Source of the DNA: an uncultured Lachnospiraceae bacterium
Lineage (GTDB): Bacteria; Bacillota; Clostridia; Lachnospirales; Lachnospiraceae
Assembly: GCA_902780385.1 (NCBI GenBank)
Contig: CACZFF010000004.1
Span: forward strand, 1 to 64,000
Direction of reading: 5' to 3'
Length of the DNA stretch: 64,000 nt
Program-made: the position numbers and the translations under genes
In this document: positions 51,248 through 60,047 of the stretch, one piece after another
How the letters are laid out: each line of letters begins with the position of its first letter
How positions within the stretch are numbered: position 1 is the first letter of the stretch
The notes under the pieces: generated by a model
What the model saw: the letters and a program-made list of their open reading frames with translations, nothing else
Told to the model about the DNA's origin: nothing
Database searches by the model: none

Positions 51248-52861
51248 TCACATGGAAAAGCTGAAATATGCCGGCACGATAATGATCAGCATAGTGATCC
51301 CGAGCATGATCATCATCGGAAAGAGCAGTCTGGTCCCGGCTTCCTCCCCCAATTCCCGGGCGAGATTTTTGCGCTCTTCAAATGAGCTCTCCGCTTCTTC
51401 CTGCAGGACCTGCAGAAGTGTATCATTTCCTCTGCGCAGGTTCTGCACAAGGAGTGTGCACAGCTTGGTGTACTGTCGCAGATGACACCGTCTTCCGAAG
51501 TGCATATAGGCTTCCGCTTCAGGGACCCCGCTGTCCAGTTCATTGCACACGAGCAGCACTTCTTCATAGAGCCAGCGCCCGGCATGCTGTCTGCTGTTCC
51601 CGGAACACCTTTTTCCCTCGGGATCATCCCGGACCTTCTGTGCCGCAAGCTTCTGTCTGTATTCCTCCGCGCATTTGTAAAAAACATTTCGCACACTCAT
51701 CCCGGCCCCCATATAGAGCACGAATTTGCTGGTGAGCTGAGGATAATCGATCGCGAGCTGACGGTTTCTCTGTTTTGTCTTCTCATGCAGACGATAATCC
51801 GTCACATACCAGACCAGGATGCAGATCACTATGCCAAGGATCAGAAGGCCTGCGCTCACATCCTCCACATCCTCACGCCAGGAGAGGGAAATATCCCCTG
51901 CTGAATCAGGCAGGGTGAAGCTTTCTCTTTCAGCAGTCTCTTTTTCCGCTTTCAGCAGCGCTGTGCTGACTGTGTCCTGCAGTTTTTCCTGCTCGCTCCG
52001 GATCGGCGCACGCACCACAAAATTCATCTTTTTTTGAAACTGATAATCTCCGCAGGTCAGCAGTGCCGTCAGTTCTACCTCCTCCGCCTGCTCCTGCGCA
52101 TAGTCCTCGTTGAAAATACTGCCGTCCGTGTCCAGAACTGCGTACCGGCTGCTCTCCCAGGCAAGCGTAAAAGGCTGTATCATGGCGGCGTCCGGCATGA
52201 CCAGAGGCGACCGGATCTGGTCCGGAGATTGATTATCACCCAGGAGGATGTCCGGAAACTGCCGCAGGATCTCCTGTGCACCTGCCTGCGCCTCTTTCCG
52301 GGTCAGCTGTCTGGCATGAACAGTGATTGTATACGTTCCGTAATCTTTTGTTTTTTCATCTTTCTCCGCAGCTTCCTGTTCCTCTGCTTTCACCGGGTCC
52401 GGGAGCGCAACGACCGTAAGCTTGCGGTCCCCGCCTCCACTCTCCTCTCGAGTGACACTGCCGTCCTCCTGCAGGAGTCCGGATGTAAAGGACCGCACAT
52501 GCATTGCTCCCGCCAGCAGCACACAGGCAAAAATCAGCAGCAGAAGACGCTCGAACTTATCCATTCGATAAAGGATTTCCTCCCGCGCCGCCTTCATGGA
52601 CGGATACAGGATCCGGAGATCATTGCGCACTCCTTCTTCCCCCGGGATCAACAAGTCCTTTCCCTGCCTTCTCCGCCTGTTCCTTCGGGCTTCCAGCTTT
52701 CCGATCAGCCACAGTGCCATCCTGCGAAAGGGCCTTCGCCAGGGAGGGTCCCGCGCATACGCAGGGAGCTCTTCCCGGGATGAAAGCAGTGCGAGCACCG
52801 TAAATGAACATAAAAATAAGATATACAGTCCCGTATAGACACCGGAAATCACTTTTTCCAT
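51248..52861 (-). CDS. tadC: TadC-like type II secretion F protein with a large extracytoplasmic insert
   Basis: A 537-residue inner-membrane platform protein. The N-terminal helix (VYTGLYILFLCSFTVLALLS) and a second (LLLLIFACVLLAGAM) bracket a basic cytoplasmic loop. Residues about 130-345 form an extracytoplasmic insert with TITVHARQLTRKEAQAGAQEIL. A helix LLILGIVICILVWYV then leads to the T2SF domain (FVLYMGAGMSVRNVFYKCAEEY; LEEAESSFEERKNLARELGEEAGTRLLFPMMIMLGITMLIIIVPAY). It is much longer than usual TadC because of the insert. The start follows AGGAGG. Confidence 0.88.
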   Translation of the reverse strand: MEKVISGVYTGLYILFLCSFTVLALLSSREELPAYARDPPWRRPFRRMALWLIGKLEARRNRRRRQGKDLLIPGEEGVRNDLRILYPSMKAAREEILYRMDKFERLLLLIFACVLLAGAMHVRSFTSGLLQEDGSVTREESGGGDRKLTVVALPDPVKAEEQEAAEKDEKTKDYGTYTITVHARQLTRKEAQAGAQEILRQFPDILLGDNQSPDQIRSPLVMPDAAMIQPFTLAWESSRYAVLDTDGSIFNEDYAQEQAEEVELTALLTCGDYQFQKKMNFVVRAPIRSEQEKLQDTVSTALLKAEKETAERESFTLPDSAGDISLSWREDVEDVSAGLLILGIVICILVWYVTDYRLHEKTKQRNRQLAIDYPQLTSKFVLYMGAGMSVRNVFYKCAEEYRQKLAAQKVRDDPEGKRCSGNSRQHAGRWLYEEVLLVCNELDSGVPEAEAYMHFGRRCHLRQYTKLCTLLVQNLRRGNDTLLQVLQEEAESSFEERKNLARELGEEAGTRLLFPMMIMLGITMLIIIVPAYFSFSM

Positions 52862-52965
52862 AGCGTATTCTCCTCCTTTTTTTTGAATACACAGCCCTTT
52901 GGGAAGAGCTCATACATAACCCTTTGCTATATCATCCGCGATGAAAAATGTATCCGGATCATCCT

Positions 52966-53736
52966 CTACAGTTCGATCGCCATGATCCGGTCTGAGATCA
53001 TGTATGCCGCCAGGTAAGCGGCAAGGCAGCCTGTCATAAAGAGCACCCCGGGCACATTGTGATAAAGAACGGAGAAAAAGCCCTCTGTCGACAAGCCCAG
53101 ATAAAAAATGATAAAAAACGGAACGCCGTCCATGATCTTCTGCTCGAATTTCCTGCTGCTCAAAAGAATGTCGATCTCCGTATTGATCTCCATCCTGCCC
53201 CGGATGATCTCTGCCGTCCTCCCCAGGATCTCCGGCAGATTTCCGCCGCTTCTGCGGGCGATCAAAAAGACTTCCGCGAATTCGCTGATCTCCTCGATCT
53301 GCCACCTCGCGGCAAATTCTGTCAGAAGTTTCTCCAGCGGAATCCTGTTCTCGATCCCCTTGCTGATCCGCTTCATTTCCCGCGTGATCATCGCTTTTTC
53401 GCCGAACTGAAACCTCATCTCACCCCGGCACTCGATAAAAGCGTTCTCTGCGGAATACCCTGCTTTCAAGGCCGTGATGATCGCTGCCAGAGCCTCCCTG
53501 AACTGGGCGGACAGTTCCTTTTTGTCCTGCTGCAGCTTCTCCCGGGACCGCCTTCTGTAGTAGGGATACAGAAGCGGTGCCAGGAATATTGCCGCAATGG
53601 GAGAGTCATAAAAAAGATATGCAATTACCCCGATCAGCACTGCACCCTCCAGCAGAAAGACCGGATTTTCAGGCATACCCGGATGCCTGCTGCCGCTTTT
53701 TTCTTTCTTCCTGTTCAATCCTTCTTTTCGTTTCAT
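52966..53736 (-). CDS. tadB: TadB-like type II secretion F protein
   Basis: A 256-residue membrane protein with N-terminal helices (VFLLEGAVLIGVIAYLFY; AIFLAPLLYPYY), a cytoplasmic T2SF domain (QFREALAAIITALKAGYSAENAFIE; EVFLIARRSGGNLPEILGRTAEIIRGR), and C-terminal helices (VPFFIIFYLGL; VLFMTGCLAAYLAAYMI). I chose the ATG at 53736 after AGGGAAGG; an upstream in-frame TTG at 53757 is possible. It pairs with the TadC-like protein to form the pilus platform. Confidence 0.9.
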   Translation of the reverse strand: MKRKEGLNRKKEKSGSRHPGMPENPVFLLEGAVLIGVIAYLFYDSPIAAIFLAPLLYPYYRRRSREKLQQDKKELSAQFREALAAIITALKAGYSAENAFIECRGEMRFQFGEKAMITREMKRISKGIENRIPLEKLLTEFAARWQIEEISEFAEVFLIARRSGGNLPEILGRTAEIIRGRMEINTEIDILLSSRKFEQKIMDGVPFFIIFYLGLSTEGFFSVLYHNVPGVLFMTGCLAAYLAAYMISDRIMAIEL

Positions 53737-53852
53737 ATCCTTCCCTGCACTTTCCAAACCCTTTCCCGCCAGCCTTTCCCTTACCGCTTACATCTCTGTA
53801 TCTTCTCTCCGGCCATGGGCTTTTCCTGTTCTTCTCACCTCTTGCCTCATTT

Positions 53853-55082
53853 TTACGCCCAGGGACATTCCACACCCGCCAGAGTAAGTTTGTCCCTGGA
53901 CAAAAGATGCCCGCTCTTCTCCCATCTTCCGGTGATCTTCCCGTCCTTTTCCCCGGTTTCACAGAAGCGGAAGATCGGTGCTGTCATCACATGTCCGTCC
54001 TGCAGCCCCGTAATCTGGCAGACCTCCAGCAGTTTCCGGCTGCGGTCGCGAAGACGTCCCAGATGGACGACCAGGTCAATGGCCGAAGCAAGCTGTCCGC
54101 GGATAGCCGGCAGGGGAAGGTCCATCCCCATCAGAATCATGGTCTCAAGGCGGGCCAGCATGTCCTGCGCGCTGTTTGCGTGACCGCTGCTCAAAGATCC
54201 GTCATGCCCCGTGTTCATAGCTTGTACCATGTCGATGGCCTCACTTCCGCGGACCTCGCCGACGATGATCCTGTCCGGCCGCATGCGCAGGGCAGAGCGG
54301 ATCAGATCCCGGATACTGATGGGACGGCATCCCTCTACATTCGCATTCCTGGCCTCCAGGCGCACAAGGTTATCAATGTGCCGGATCTGGAGCTCAGCAT
54401 TGTCCTCGATGGTAATGACCCTTTCATCAGCCGGTATAAATTCGGAGAGGGCATTGAGGAAGGTGGTCTTTCCCGATCCGGTCCCGCCGCTGATAAAAAT
54501 GTTGTAGCCGGCGCGGACAACGCAGTCCAGAAAAGCAGCGATCTCTTCCGGCAGGGAGCCCAAAGCCAGAAGATCCTCCATCCTGATCGGCTTCTCCGGA
54601 AAACGCCGGATCGTCACGATCGGACCGTTCAGAGCCACCGGAGGCAGAACGACATTCACACGGTCTCCATTTGCAAGGCGCGCATCCACGATCGGAGAGG
54701 ATTCGTTGACCACGCGGTTACAGGCGGAAACTATTTGCTGTACTACGTCCTCCAGCTTCTGCTTTGACACGAAGGACCGGTCCGTTCTGCATACCTTTCC
54801 GCCCCTTTCGATAAAAATGTTGTCCGGTCCGTTGATCATGATCTCCGTGATGGATGAATCTTCGATCAGCTCCTGCAGGATATCCAGACGGCGGATCGCG
54901 TTGAAGAGTTCCTGCCGCATCCTTTTCATCTCGTCAAGCGAAAGGTTCCTTGCACGCTTGGCCCGTACGATCTCATCATCGATCAGTTCAAGGACCTCCC
55001 TGTCCTCGATAGTTCGTGAAAAATCGATCCCGTGTATGACCGCGTCGTGAATTTCTTCCCTCGTCTGTGTATAAGTGCTCAC
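53853..55082 (-). CDS. tadA: Tad pilus ATPase TadA (CpaF)
   Basis: A 409-residue secretion ATPase (VirB11/CpaF family) powering pilus assembly. Visible parts are INGPDNIFIERGGKV, IVDARLANGDRVNVVLPPVALNGPIVTIRRF, Walker A FISGGTGSGKTTFLNAL (about 195), ITIEDNAELQI, and the Walker B/His-box region RPDRIIVGEVRGSEAIDMVQAMNTGHDGSLSSGHANSAQDML. The start is GTG with AGGGGA 8 nt upstream. It lies between tadZ and tadB, the standard order. Confidence 0.95.
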   Translation of the reverse strand: MSTYTQTREEIHDAVIHGIDFSRTIEDREVLELIDDEIVRAKRARNLSLDEMKRMRQELFNAIRRLDILQELIEDSSITEIMINGPDNIFIERGGKVCRTDRSFVSKQKLEDVVQQIVSACNRVVNESSPIVDARLANGDRVNVVLPPVALNGPIVTIRRFPEKPIRMEDLLALGSLPEEIAAFLDCVVRAGYNIFISGGTGSGKTTFLNALSEFIPADERVITIEDNAELQIRHIDNLVRLEARNANVEGCRPISIRDLIRSALRMRPDRIIVGEVRGSEAIDMVQAMNTGHDGSLSSGHANSAQDMLARLETMILMGMDLPLPAIRGQLASAIDLVVHLGRLRDRSRKLLEVCQITGLQDGHVMTAPIFRFCETGEKDGKITGRWEKSGHLLSRDKLTLAGVECPWA

Positions 55083-55144
55083 TGTATTGGTCCCCTTTTG
55101 TGTCTCATACGCGTTCTGACTCTGCCCGATAAAATTTACGCGGT

Positions 55145-56158
55145 TTAATTGCCTCCGCCCATCAGCTGTTCGCGGATATAGACTGCCAGTTCGCCCCGCG
55201 TCAGATCCTCAATCCCGGCGGGAATCTCGCGGAATACGGGAAGCTTCCAATATTGGGTCCGCATCCGGATATCCTCGTAGTTCATCCTGCGCAGGAGGTC
55301 CTCGTACTGAAAACAGCGCGCGCGGGAGAATGTATCGTCCCGCACGATCGTGTACACCCTGTCGCAGGTACGCAGGATATCCAGCAGACCGTCCGTATGC
55401 TCTGTCAGATCCATGATGAGATACTCATACTCAGTCACCTTTTCGATCGTCCGCAGAAGGCTGCTCCACTGCTCCCTCTTGATTGACCGCAGCTCGATAA
55501 AGGATTTCATCGGGGGCAGAAAATGCATTCCCCCGGCCTCCTCGGTCATCATTTCCAGCTGCCCGGCAAGCTTCTCACGGGCACACTCGTTGTAATAAAT
55601 CAGATCACTGACACTTCCCCGGAAATTTCTTGCCAGCATCTTGTCCAGTCCGGAAAAAGCTTCAAAATTCATATACAGGACCCGGTGCCGGCTTGCGAGT
55701 ATCTGTCCGAGCGTCATACTGAAGGTCGTCTGCAGGCAGCGTGTCACCGGTGTGTAGACACCGATCCGCACCATGGGACGCCCGTGCCGCAGTGACGGCA
55801 GGACCGGCTCTTCTTCTGCGGCGCATTTTGCCCTTATATGCGTGACAATATTCGCAATAGACTGAAATTTGCTGATATTCTCCGGTTCCTCCAAAAGAAC
55901 ATCGCTCTCGTTAAGCATCAGCAAATTTTTCAGGCCTGCCTGCGCAGCTGCAGGAGTGTACTGCGATTGCGCGATCACTACCAGATCCGCCTCTCGGGTA
56001 TCGCAATCTTCCAGCAGAGTCTCTGTACTTGTATACAGGCGGATCTCAAAAGGGAACGCAGCCTCCTGCCGAAGATACTCCACAAGACGTCCTGCATAGG
56101 ACAGATCACTGTCGCAGACAGCAATCAGCTTTTTATTATTACCGCTTCGATCAGACAC
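55145..56158 (-). CDS. tadZ: TadZ/CpaE-like protein with a degenerate P-loop
   Basis: A 337-residue protein with an N-terminal receiver-like domain (LIAVCDSDLSYAGRLVEYL) and a C-terminal MinD/ParA-like domain. The expected deviant Walker A (KGGxGKT) is replaced by RIGVYTPVTRCLQTTFSMTLG, which lacks the lysine, so ATP hydrolysis is doubtful. VLYMNFEAFSGLDKML and YEYLIMDLTEHTDGLLDILRTCDRVYTI keep the fold. TadZ places the pilus machine at a cell site. The start is GTG after GGGGAGG. Confidence 0.85.
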   Translation of the reverse strand: MSDRSGNNKKLIAVCDSDLSYAGRLVEYLRQEAAFPFEIRLYTSTETLLEDCDTREADLVVIAQSQYTPAAAQAGLKNLLMLNESDVLLEEPENISKFQSIANIVTHIRAKCAAEEEPVLPSLRHGRPMVRIGVYTPVTRCLQTTFSMTLGQILASRHRVLYMNFEAFSGLDKMLARNFRGSVSDLIYYNECAREKLAGQLEMMTEEAGGMHFLPPMKSFIELRSIKREQWSSLLRTIEKVTEYEYLIMDLTEHTDGLLDILRTCDRVYTIVRDDTFSRARCFQYEDLLRRMNYEDIRMRTQYWKLPVFREIPAGIEDLTRGELAVYIREQLMGGGN

Positions 56159-56203
56159 TTCTCTTCCTCCCCTGCAGACGATTTTTCCGCATCTTTTGTA
56201 TAT

Positions 56204-56659
56204 TCAATACACACCAGCCAGATACAGCATCACACTGAGCGCCACAGGCACCGCGAAGTGGACGGTGTGCCCTCTGCCCCCTGTCATAAAAAGCCGGGCA
56301 ATTCCGATAACTGCACCGATCATAAAGGCGCCCGCGAAACAGCACAGATAGGACTTCCCGGGCATAAAGGCAGAAACTGCCGCCAGCAGCTTGATATCTC
56401 CTGCGCCAAGACCACCTGCCCGATAAAAAGGAATCAGCACCAGTACTGTGAATCCTGCCGCACAGAAGATGTCCAGAAGACCTGCTGCGCCGGATCGCTG
56501 GGCAGCCAACACAGCTCCCAGACATAATCCCGGAACCGTGACGAAGTTATAGATTTTTCCGCAGCAGAGATCTGTCGCGGCCGAAACCGCGGCCAGGCAT
56601 CCCAGCGCCGCATTTCCGCATGTTCCCGGATTTAAAATCACTGCCGCATTTCCATACAT
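56204..56659 (-). CDS. A24-family prepilin peptidase, CpaA/TadV (first copy)
   Basis: A 151-residue polytopic protein. AVSAATDLCCGKIYNFVTVPGL contains the first catalytic Asp and YRAGGLGAGDIKLLAAVSAFMPG the GxGD Asp. It lacks the N-terminal methylase domain, as in TadV/CpaA peptidases. The start follows GAGGGAGG. It is the first gene behind the strong promoter at 56706-56734 and so opens the Tad operon, which reads down to the FHA gene. Confidence 0.9.
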   Translation of the reverse strand: MYGNAAVILNPGTCGNAALGCLAAVSAATDLCCGKIYNFVTVPGLCLGAVLAAQRSGAAGLLDIFCAAGFTVLVLIPFYRAGGLGAGDIKLLAAVSAFMPGKSYLCCFAGAFMIGAVIGIARLFMTGGRGHTVHFAVPVALSVMLYLAGVY

Positions 56660-56705
56660 ATCGGCCGCCTCCCTCTCAAATCATTTCCCATCAGTTATGT
56701 CGCAG

Positions 56706-56734
56706 ATTATAGCTAAGCAAAAATCTTTTTTCAA
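56706..56734 (-). promoter_or_regulatory. Sigma-A promoter of the Tad operon
   Basis: Minus-strand TTGAAA (56729-56734), exactly 17 bp, TATAAT (56706-56711), about 45 nt before the first prepilin peptidase gene. Confidence 0.8.
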
Positions 56735-56789
56735 TCCTTTTTTATGGATTTCTACATTTTCATCATTTTGACGGAAATCACTGTTTTTT

Positions 56790-56870
56790 TTATCCACAAA
56801 AGCTGATTTTCCGTGGCTTTATCCAGATTTTTGCTGTCAAAAAGACTTCTTATCCACAGGCTTATGCACA
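56790..56870 (+). other. DnaA-box cluster upstream of the Tad operon
   Basis: Perfect TTATNCACA boxes at 56790-56798, 56850-56858 and 56862-56870, with a one-mismatch box at 56819-56827, all in the same orientation. The gap 56735-57100 has no supported gene; it also holds the leader of the plus-strand gene at 57101. Confidence 0.65.
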
Positions 56871-57100
56871 AATGATTGCGCGATAATACATATAAATGGA
56901 CTTGCAAACCGTCCCCAAACCGTCCTCTGTCTCCCCGCTGTCTCCCCGTCCAAGAACGTTGACTTTCATTTTTTTTCATGGGATACTTAATTGCATAAAA
57001 AAAACGGGTATGCACCCGCTGCAAGCACAAAAATAAATGTTGCACACAGACCGCTGCTGATCGTAATCAGGCAGAGACTGTCTTGGAGGATTGATAAATA

Positions 57101-57706
57101 ATGGCAAACGAACTGCACCCGCTGCTGGAGCCCTATTACACAGAGACTGAACCGGATCTGCGCAAAAACAAGCTGGACGCCTATAGTGAAGATACCGGCA
57201 CAAAAGCCGACCAGTATAGAAAAGATCTCTATGCGGCCAGGCATGTGGACAAAAAACATCCCGAAAAGCCTGTGGATCGTTTTCTCTTCAACCTGATCTC
57301 CCTGGCCACAATCGTGAAATCGCCGGGTTTATTTCCCAAATTCCGCAAGCGCGAGGTCCTCTCGATCCTGTCCTCAATGCAGCTGGATGAGCGGCCTCTG
57401 CAGGACCCGGAATGCGAATCGGTTCTGTACTGGGAGTATCGCAACGCGGTACGCCGTTATATCGGCACCTGTGACGACCCCTCATATGGCAGAACGCTTC
57501 TGGGAATGAAGGCTTCCGACGCGGCAGGCCGTCGGGAAAAGTGCTGTGACGACGTATGGTGCTTCTCCTACGGCGTTGCTGCCCTGGTAGGACTGGAGAA
57601 GGAAATGGCAACTCTGTGCCGCGCCGCAAACGACGAATACTGCGTCCTCCGCCCGGATGTGGAGTCCCTGGAAGCGGAACATAAAAAATACAAGAAAAAG
57701 AGATAA
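57101..57706 (+). CDS. Uncharacterised cytoplasmic protein (201 aa)
   Basis: No family is recognised with confidence. The protein is soluble and charged, without signal or membrane segments. It begins MANELHPLLEPYYTETEP. A lysine/arginine-rich central part has FLFNLISLATIVKSPGLFPKFRKREVLSIL; a Cys-containing stretch near 150-165 has GRREKCCDDVWCFSYG; and the tail is basic (HKKYKKKR). The start follows TTGGAGG with normal spacing, and codon usage looks like its neighbours. It stands alone on the plus strand beside the Tad promoter. Confidence 0.7.
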   Translation: MANELHPLLEPYYTETEPDLRKNKLDAYSEDTGTKADQYRKDLYAARHVDKKHPEKPVDRFLFNLISLATIVKSPGLFPKFRKREVLSILSSMQLDERPLQDPECESVLYWEYRNAVRRYIGTCDDPSYGRTLLGMKASDAAGRREKCCDDVWCFSYGVAALVGLEKEMATLCRAANDEYCVLRPDVESLEAEHKKYKKKR

Positions 57707-57789
57707 AAAAACGCAGCCCCAAGAGCTGCTGTAAAAAATCGCTGTAAATAAGTGCTGTATGATCCGTTTTTGAAGATAACAGCTAAGAC

Positions 57790-57834
57790 AAAAAGCCGCG
57801 AGGGGCAGGGAAAAAACATATTCCCTGCCCCTCG
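57790..57834 (-). terminator. Intrinsic terminator after the MATE gene
   Basis: 14-bp stem CGAGGGGCAGGGAA/TTCCCTGCCCCTCG (57799-57834), followed on the minus strand by GCGGCTTTTTG. It may also stop the convergent gene ending at 57706. Confidence 0.85.
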
Positions 57835-57954
57835 GTCTGTTTCATCATATATGTCTGCGGGAACCCGCCCATGGCCGCATGTATAAGGCTTTTTTACCTG
57901 CAACCATGCCCGGGCGGCTTTGAACCAAAACACACTCAACAATGCCTCTCACGG

Positions 57955-59295
57955 TTAAAGTCCCCAGTTTTCTCCCCCTCTCCTGTACAGATACAGGCAG
58001 ATCGCCACGGACAAAAGGGATCCCATCGGCGCCGCCAGTCCCATGGGATAGAGAGTGGATGGGAAGAAGACCGCGGCGGCCCACGCCCCGGGTATGCGGA
58101 AGGTTATGATGGAAATAATATTGTGCAGAAAGGAATAACCCGACTTTCCGTAAGCACTGAAAAAGCCGCTGAAGCAGAAATGGATCCCTGCAAAAATGCA
58201 GTCCACCGAATAGGTCCGCAGATATTCTGCCCCGAAGCGCACGACTGTCCCTATATTATCTCCTTTTTTCACAAACAGAGAGACGATCCAGGGTGCCAGC
58301 GGCTGGCACAGGATAAAGATAACTGCCCCGAACCCTGCACAGATCATGCAGCCGATCTTCAGCACCCGGCGGCTGCGGTCGTGCTGTCCCGCGCCCGCAT
58401 TCTGGGCAGAGAGGGCGGAAACTGTTGACAGCATTGCGCTCGGCACAAGGAAGAGGAAACTGATGACCTTCTCCACAATGCCGACAGCAGCGGCCACCTC
58501 CACACCGCGGCTGTTTGCGATCATCGTGATGACCAGGAAAGAGACCTGGATCATCCCTTCCTGCAGGGCAACCGGCAGACCGATATGGATGATCTTCCCT
58601 GCATCCTCGCTGTCAGGACGCACCGACTTGCGGAAAGCATCCGTATGATATTTTTTGAGAGCGATCAGTCCCAGCAGGACCGATATCCCCTGACTCGCCA
58701 CTGTGGCTGCCGCGGCACCCGCCGCGCCCATACCAAGAGGGCCGACCAACAGCCAGTCGAGGCCGACATTGATAATGCCGGCGGCAGCGACATAATACAT
58801 AGGACGCCGCGTGTCACCCAGGCCTCTGAAAACAGCCGAGACAACGTTGTAGGCAGTGATGAACAGGACTCCCGCAAAGCAGATCCGCATATAGGAGGCC
58901 GCTTCAGGCACCGCTTCCGCAGGAACCTTTAAAAGGTGTATAATCGGAAATGTCAAGGCCAGCAGCAAAACGGTCAGTCCCACGGCAAGCGCTCCGAACA
59001 CAGCAAAGGTGGTGCTGACTGCGCCCGCTATCCCCTGCCTGTCTCCCGCGCCGACACTGCGGGCGATCAGGACCGTGGAGCCCATGGCAAAGCCGGCGAT
59101 CACCACCGTCAGCATATGCATCAGCTGACTGCCGACTGACACGGCTGTGATCGAAGCCGCCGCGTTGAACTGTCCCACGATGAACAGATCCGCCATCCCG
59201 TAGAACGTCTGCAAAAAACAGGTGATCAGGTAGGGTACTGAAAAACGCAGCATTCCCCGCACAATATTGCCCTGCGTGAATGTATTTTCCTGCAT
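57955..59295 (-). CDS. MATE family efflux transporter
   Basis: A 446-residue, 12-helix cation-coupled exporter. MLRFSVPYLITCFLQTFYGMADLFIVGQFNAAASITAVSVGSQLM is the typical N-terminal repeat, with FRGLGDTRRPMYYVAAAGIINVGLDWLLVGPLGMGAAGAAAATV closing the first half. The second half has FLFLVPSAMLSTVSALSAQNAGAGQHDRS and GKSGYSFLHNIISIITFRIPG. The start follows AGAGAGG. Full length, unlike the MATE remnant at 28.4 kb. Substrate unknown. Confidence 0.94.
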   Translation of the reverse strand: MQENTFTQGNIVRGMLRFSVPYLITCFLQTFYGMADLFIVGQFNAAASITAVSVGSQLMHMLTVVIAGFAMGSTVLIARSVGAGDRQGIAGAVSTTFAVFGALAVGLTVLLLALTFPIIHLLKVPAEAVPEAASYMRICFAGVLFITAYNVVSAVFRGLGDTRRPMYYVAAAGIINVGLDWLLVGPLGMGAAGAAAATVASQGISVLLGLIALKKYHTDAFRKSVRPDSEDAGKIIHIGLPVALQEGMIQVSFLVITMIANSRGVEVAAAVGIVEKVISFLFLVPSAMLSTVSALSAQNAGAGQHDRSRRVLKIGCMICAGFGAVIFILCQPLAPWIVSLFVKKGDNIGTVVRFGAEYLRTYSVDCIFAGIHFCFSGFFSAYGKSGYSFLHNIISIITFRIPGAWAAAVFFPSTLYPMGLAAPMGSLLSVAICLYLYRRGGENWGL

Positions 59296-59453
59296 AAGCC
59301 TGTATCAATCCTCTCTCCGATAAATGAATTCTAACCAAAAGTGCATGAAATATTCTTTGACACAGCATTGCACATTTGCTAATGTACTTATAGAACTATT
59401 ATTTTATCACTGTATCAAATAATTACCAATATTTCATTTATGGAGGAAATTCA

Positions 59454-59621
59454 ATGGCAAAATTTGTATGTGATGTCTGCGGATATATCTATGATGAGGA
59501 TCTCGGCGATCTCGAGGCCGGCATCGAGCCCGGAACCAAGTTCGAGGACCTTCCGGATGATTTTGAGTGTCCTATGTGCAGCGTAGGCAAAGATCAGTTC
59601 TCCCCTGCCGAGGAAGAATAA
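59454..59621 (+). CDS. Rubredoxin
   Basis: A 55-residue electron carrier with the Fe(Cys)4 site formed by [10 protein letters not shown] (residues 6 and 9) and [11 protein letters not shown] (about 39 and 42). The acidic middle [21 protein letters not shown] is typical. TATGGAGG lies upstream of the ATG. A TTGACA at 59357-59362 with TAATGT 17 bp on may be its promoter. It points to anaerobic redox chemistry or oxygen detoxification. Confidence 0.95.
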   Translation: MAKFVCDVCGYIYDEDLGDLEAGIEPGTKFEDLPDDFECPMCSVGKDQFSPAEEE

Positions 59622-59687
59622 GCGGCACTGTCTGCTCCCCGCCCGGACGGGGGCTGTGACGAATATTCCAAAATCTGTAATGAACAA

Positions 59688-59735
59688 AAACAGCCTGCAG
59701 ACTGATGATGATCACCAGCCTGCAGGCTGTTTTTT
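59688..59735 (+). terminator. Intrinsic terminator after rubredoxin
   Basis: Stem AACAGCCTGCAG/CTGCAGGCTGTT followed by TTTTTT on the plus strand, 70 nt past the rubredoxin stop. Confidence 0.9.
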
Positions 59736-59770
59736 GAGGGTTGTGTTATCTATGATAAGAGGATGGCAGA

Positions 59771-59908
59771 CTATGCACGAAGGGAGTTGGAAAGGGCTTG
59801 TAACATACTGCATCCTTTTATCTTTTCGAATTTGATATCGTCGACATTTCCGTTCAGTTTTCCTATGACTGCATTATAGAATGTAAAGGCAGTCCTTTTC
59901 AGTGCTTT
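59771..59908 (-). pseudogene. Possible gene fragment of unknown origin
   Basis: A 45-codon minus-strand frame without a clear start reads KALKRTAFTFYNAVIGKLNG, then a DDIKFEKIKGCSMLQAL-like end and a stop. The composition looks protein-like, but I recognise no family and see no ribosome site. It may be a decayed gene tail or chance. Confidence 0.25.
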
Positions 59909-59947
59909 TTACGACATAAATTCTCTCAATCCGGACATTTTGAAATG

Positions 59948-59995
59948 AAAACAAAAACCTCTGAAAACCTGCATGTTTTCAGGGGTTTTTGTTTT
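59948..59995. terminator. Terminator-like hairpin
   Basis: Stem AAAACAAAAACC...GGTTTTTGTTTT with inner TGAAAAC/GTTTTCA, about 50 nt upstream of the AraC gene. The flanks are AT-rich on both strands. It could end a minus-strand or plus-strand transcript, or sit in the leader. Confidence 0.6.
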
Positions 59996-60047
59996 TTGTT
60001 TATGATAAAATATAACGAAAAAGCCATAAAAACAGGAGGATTGAGAC

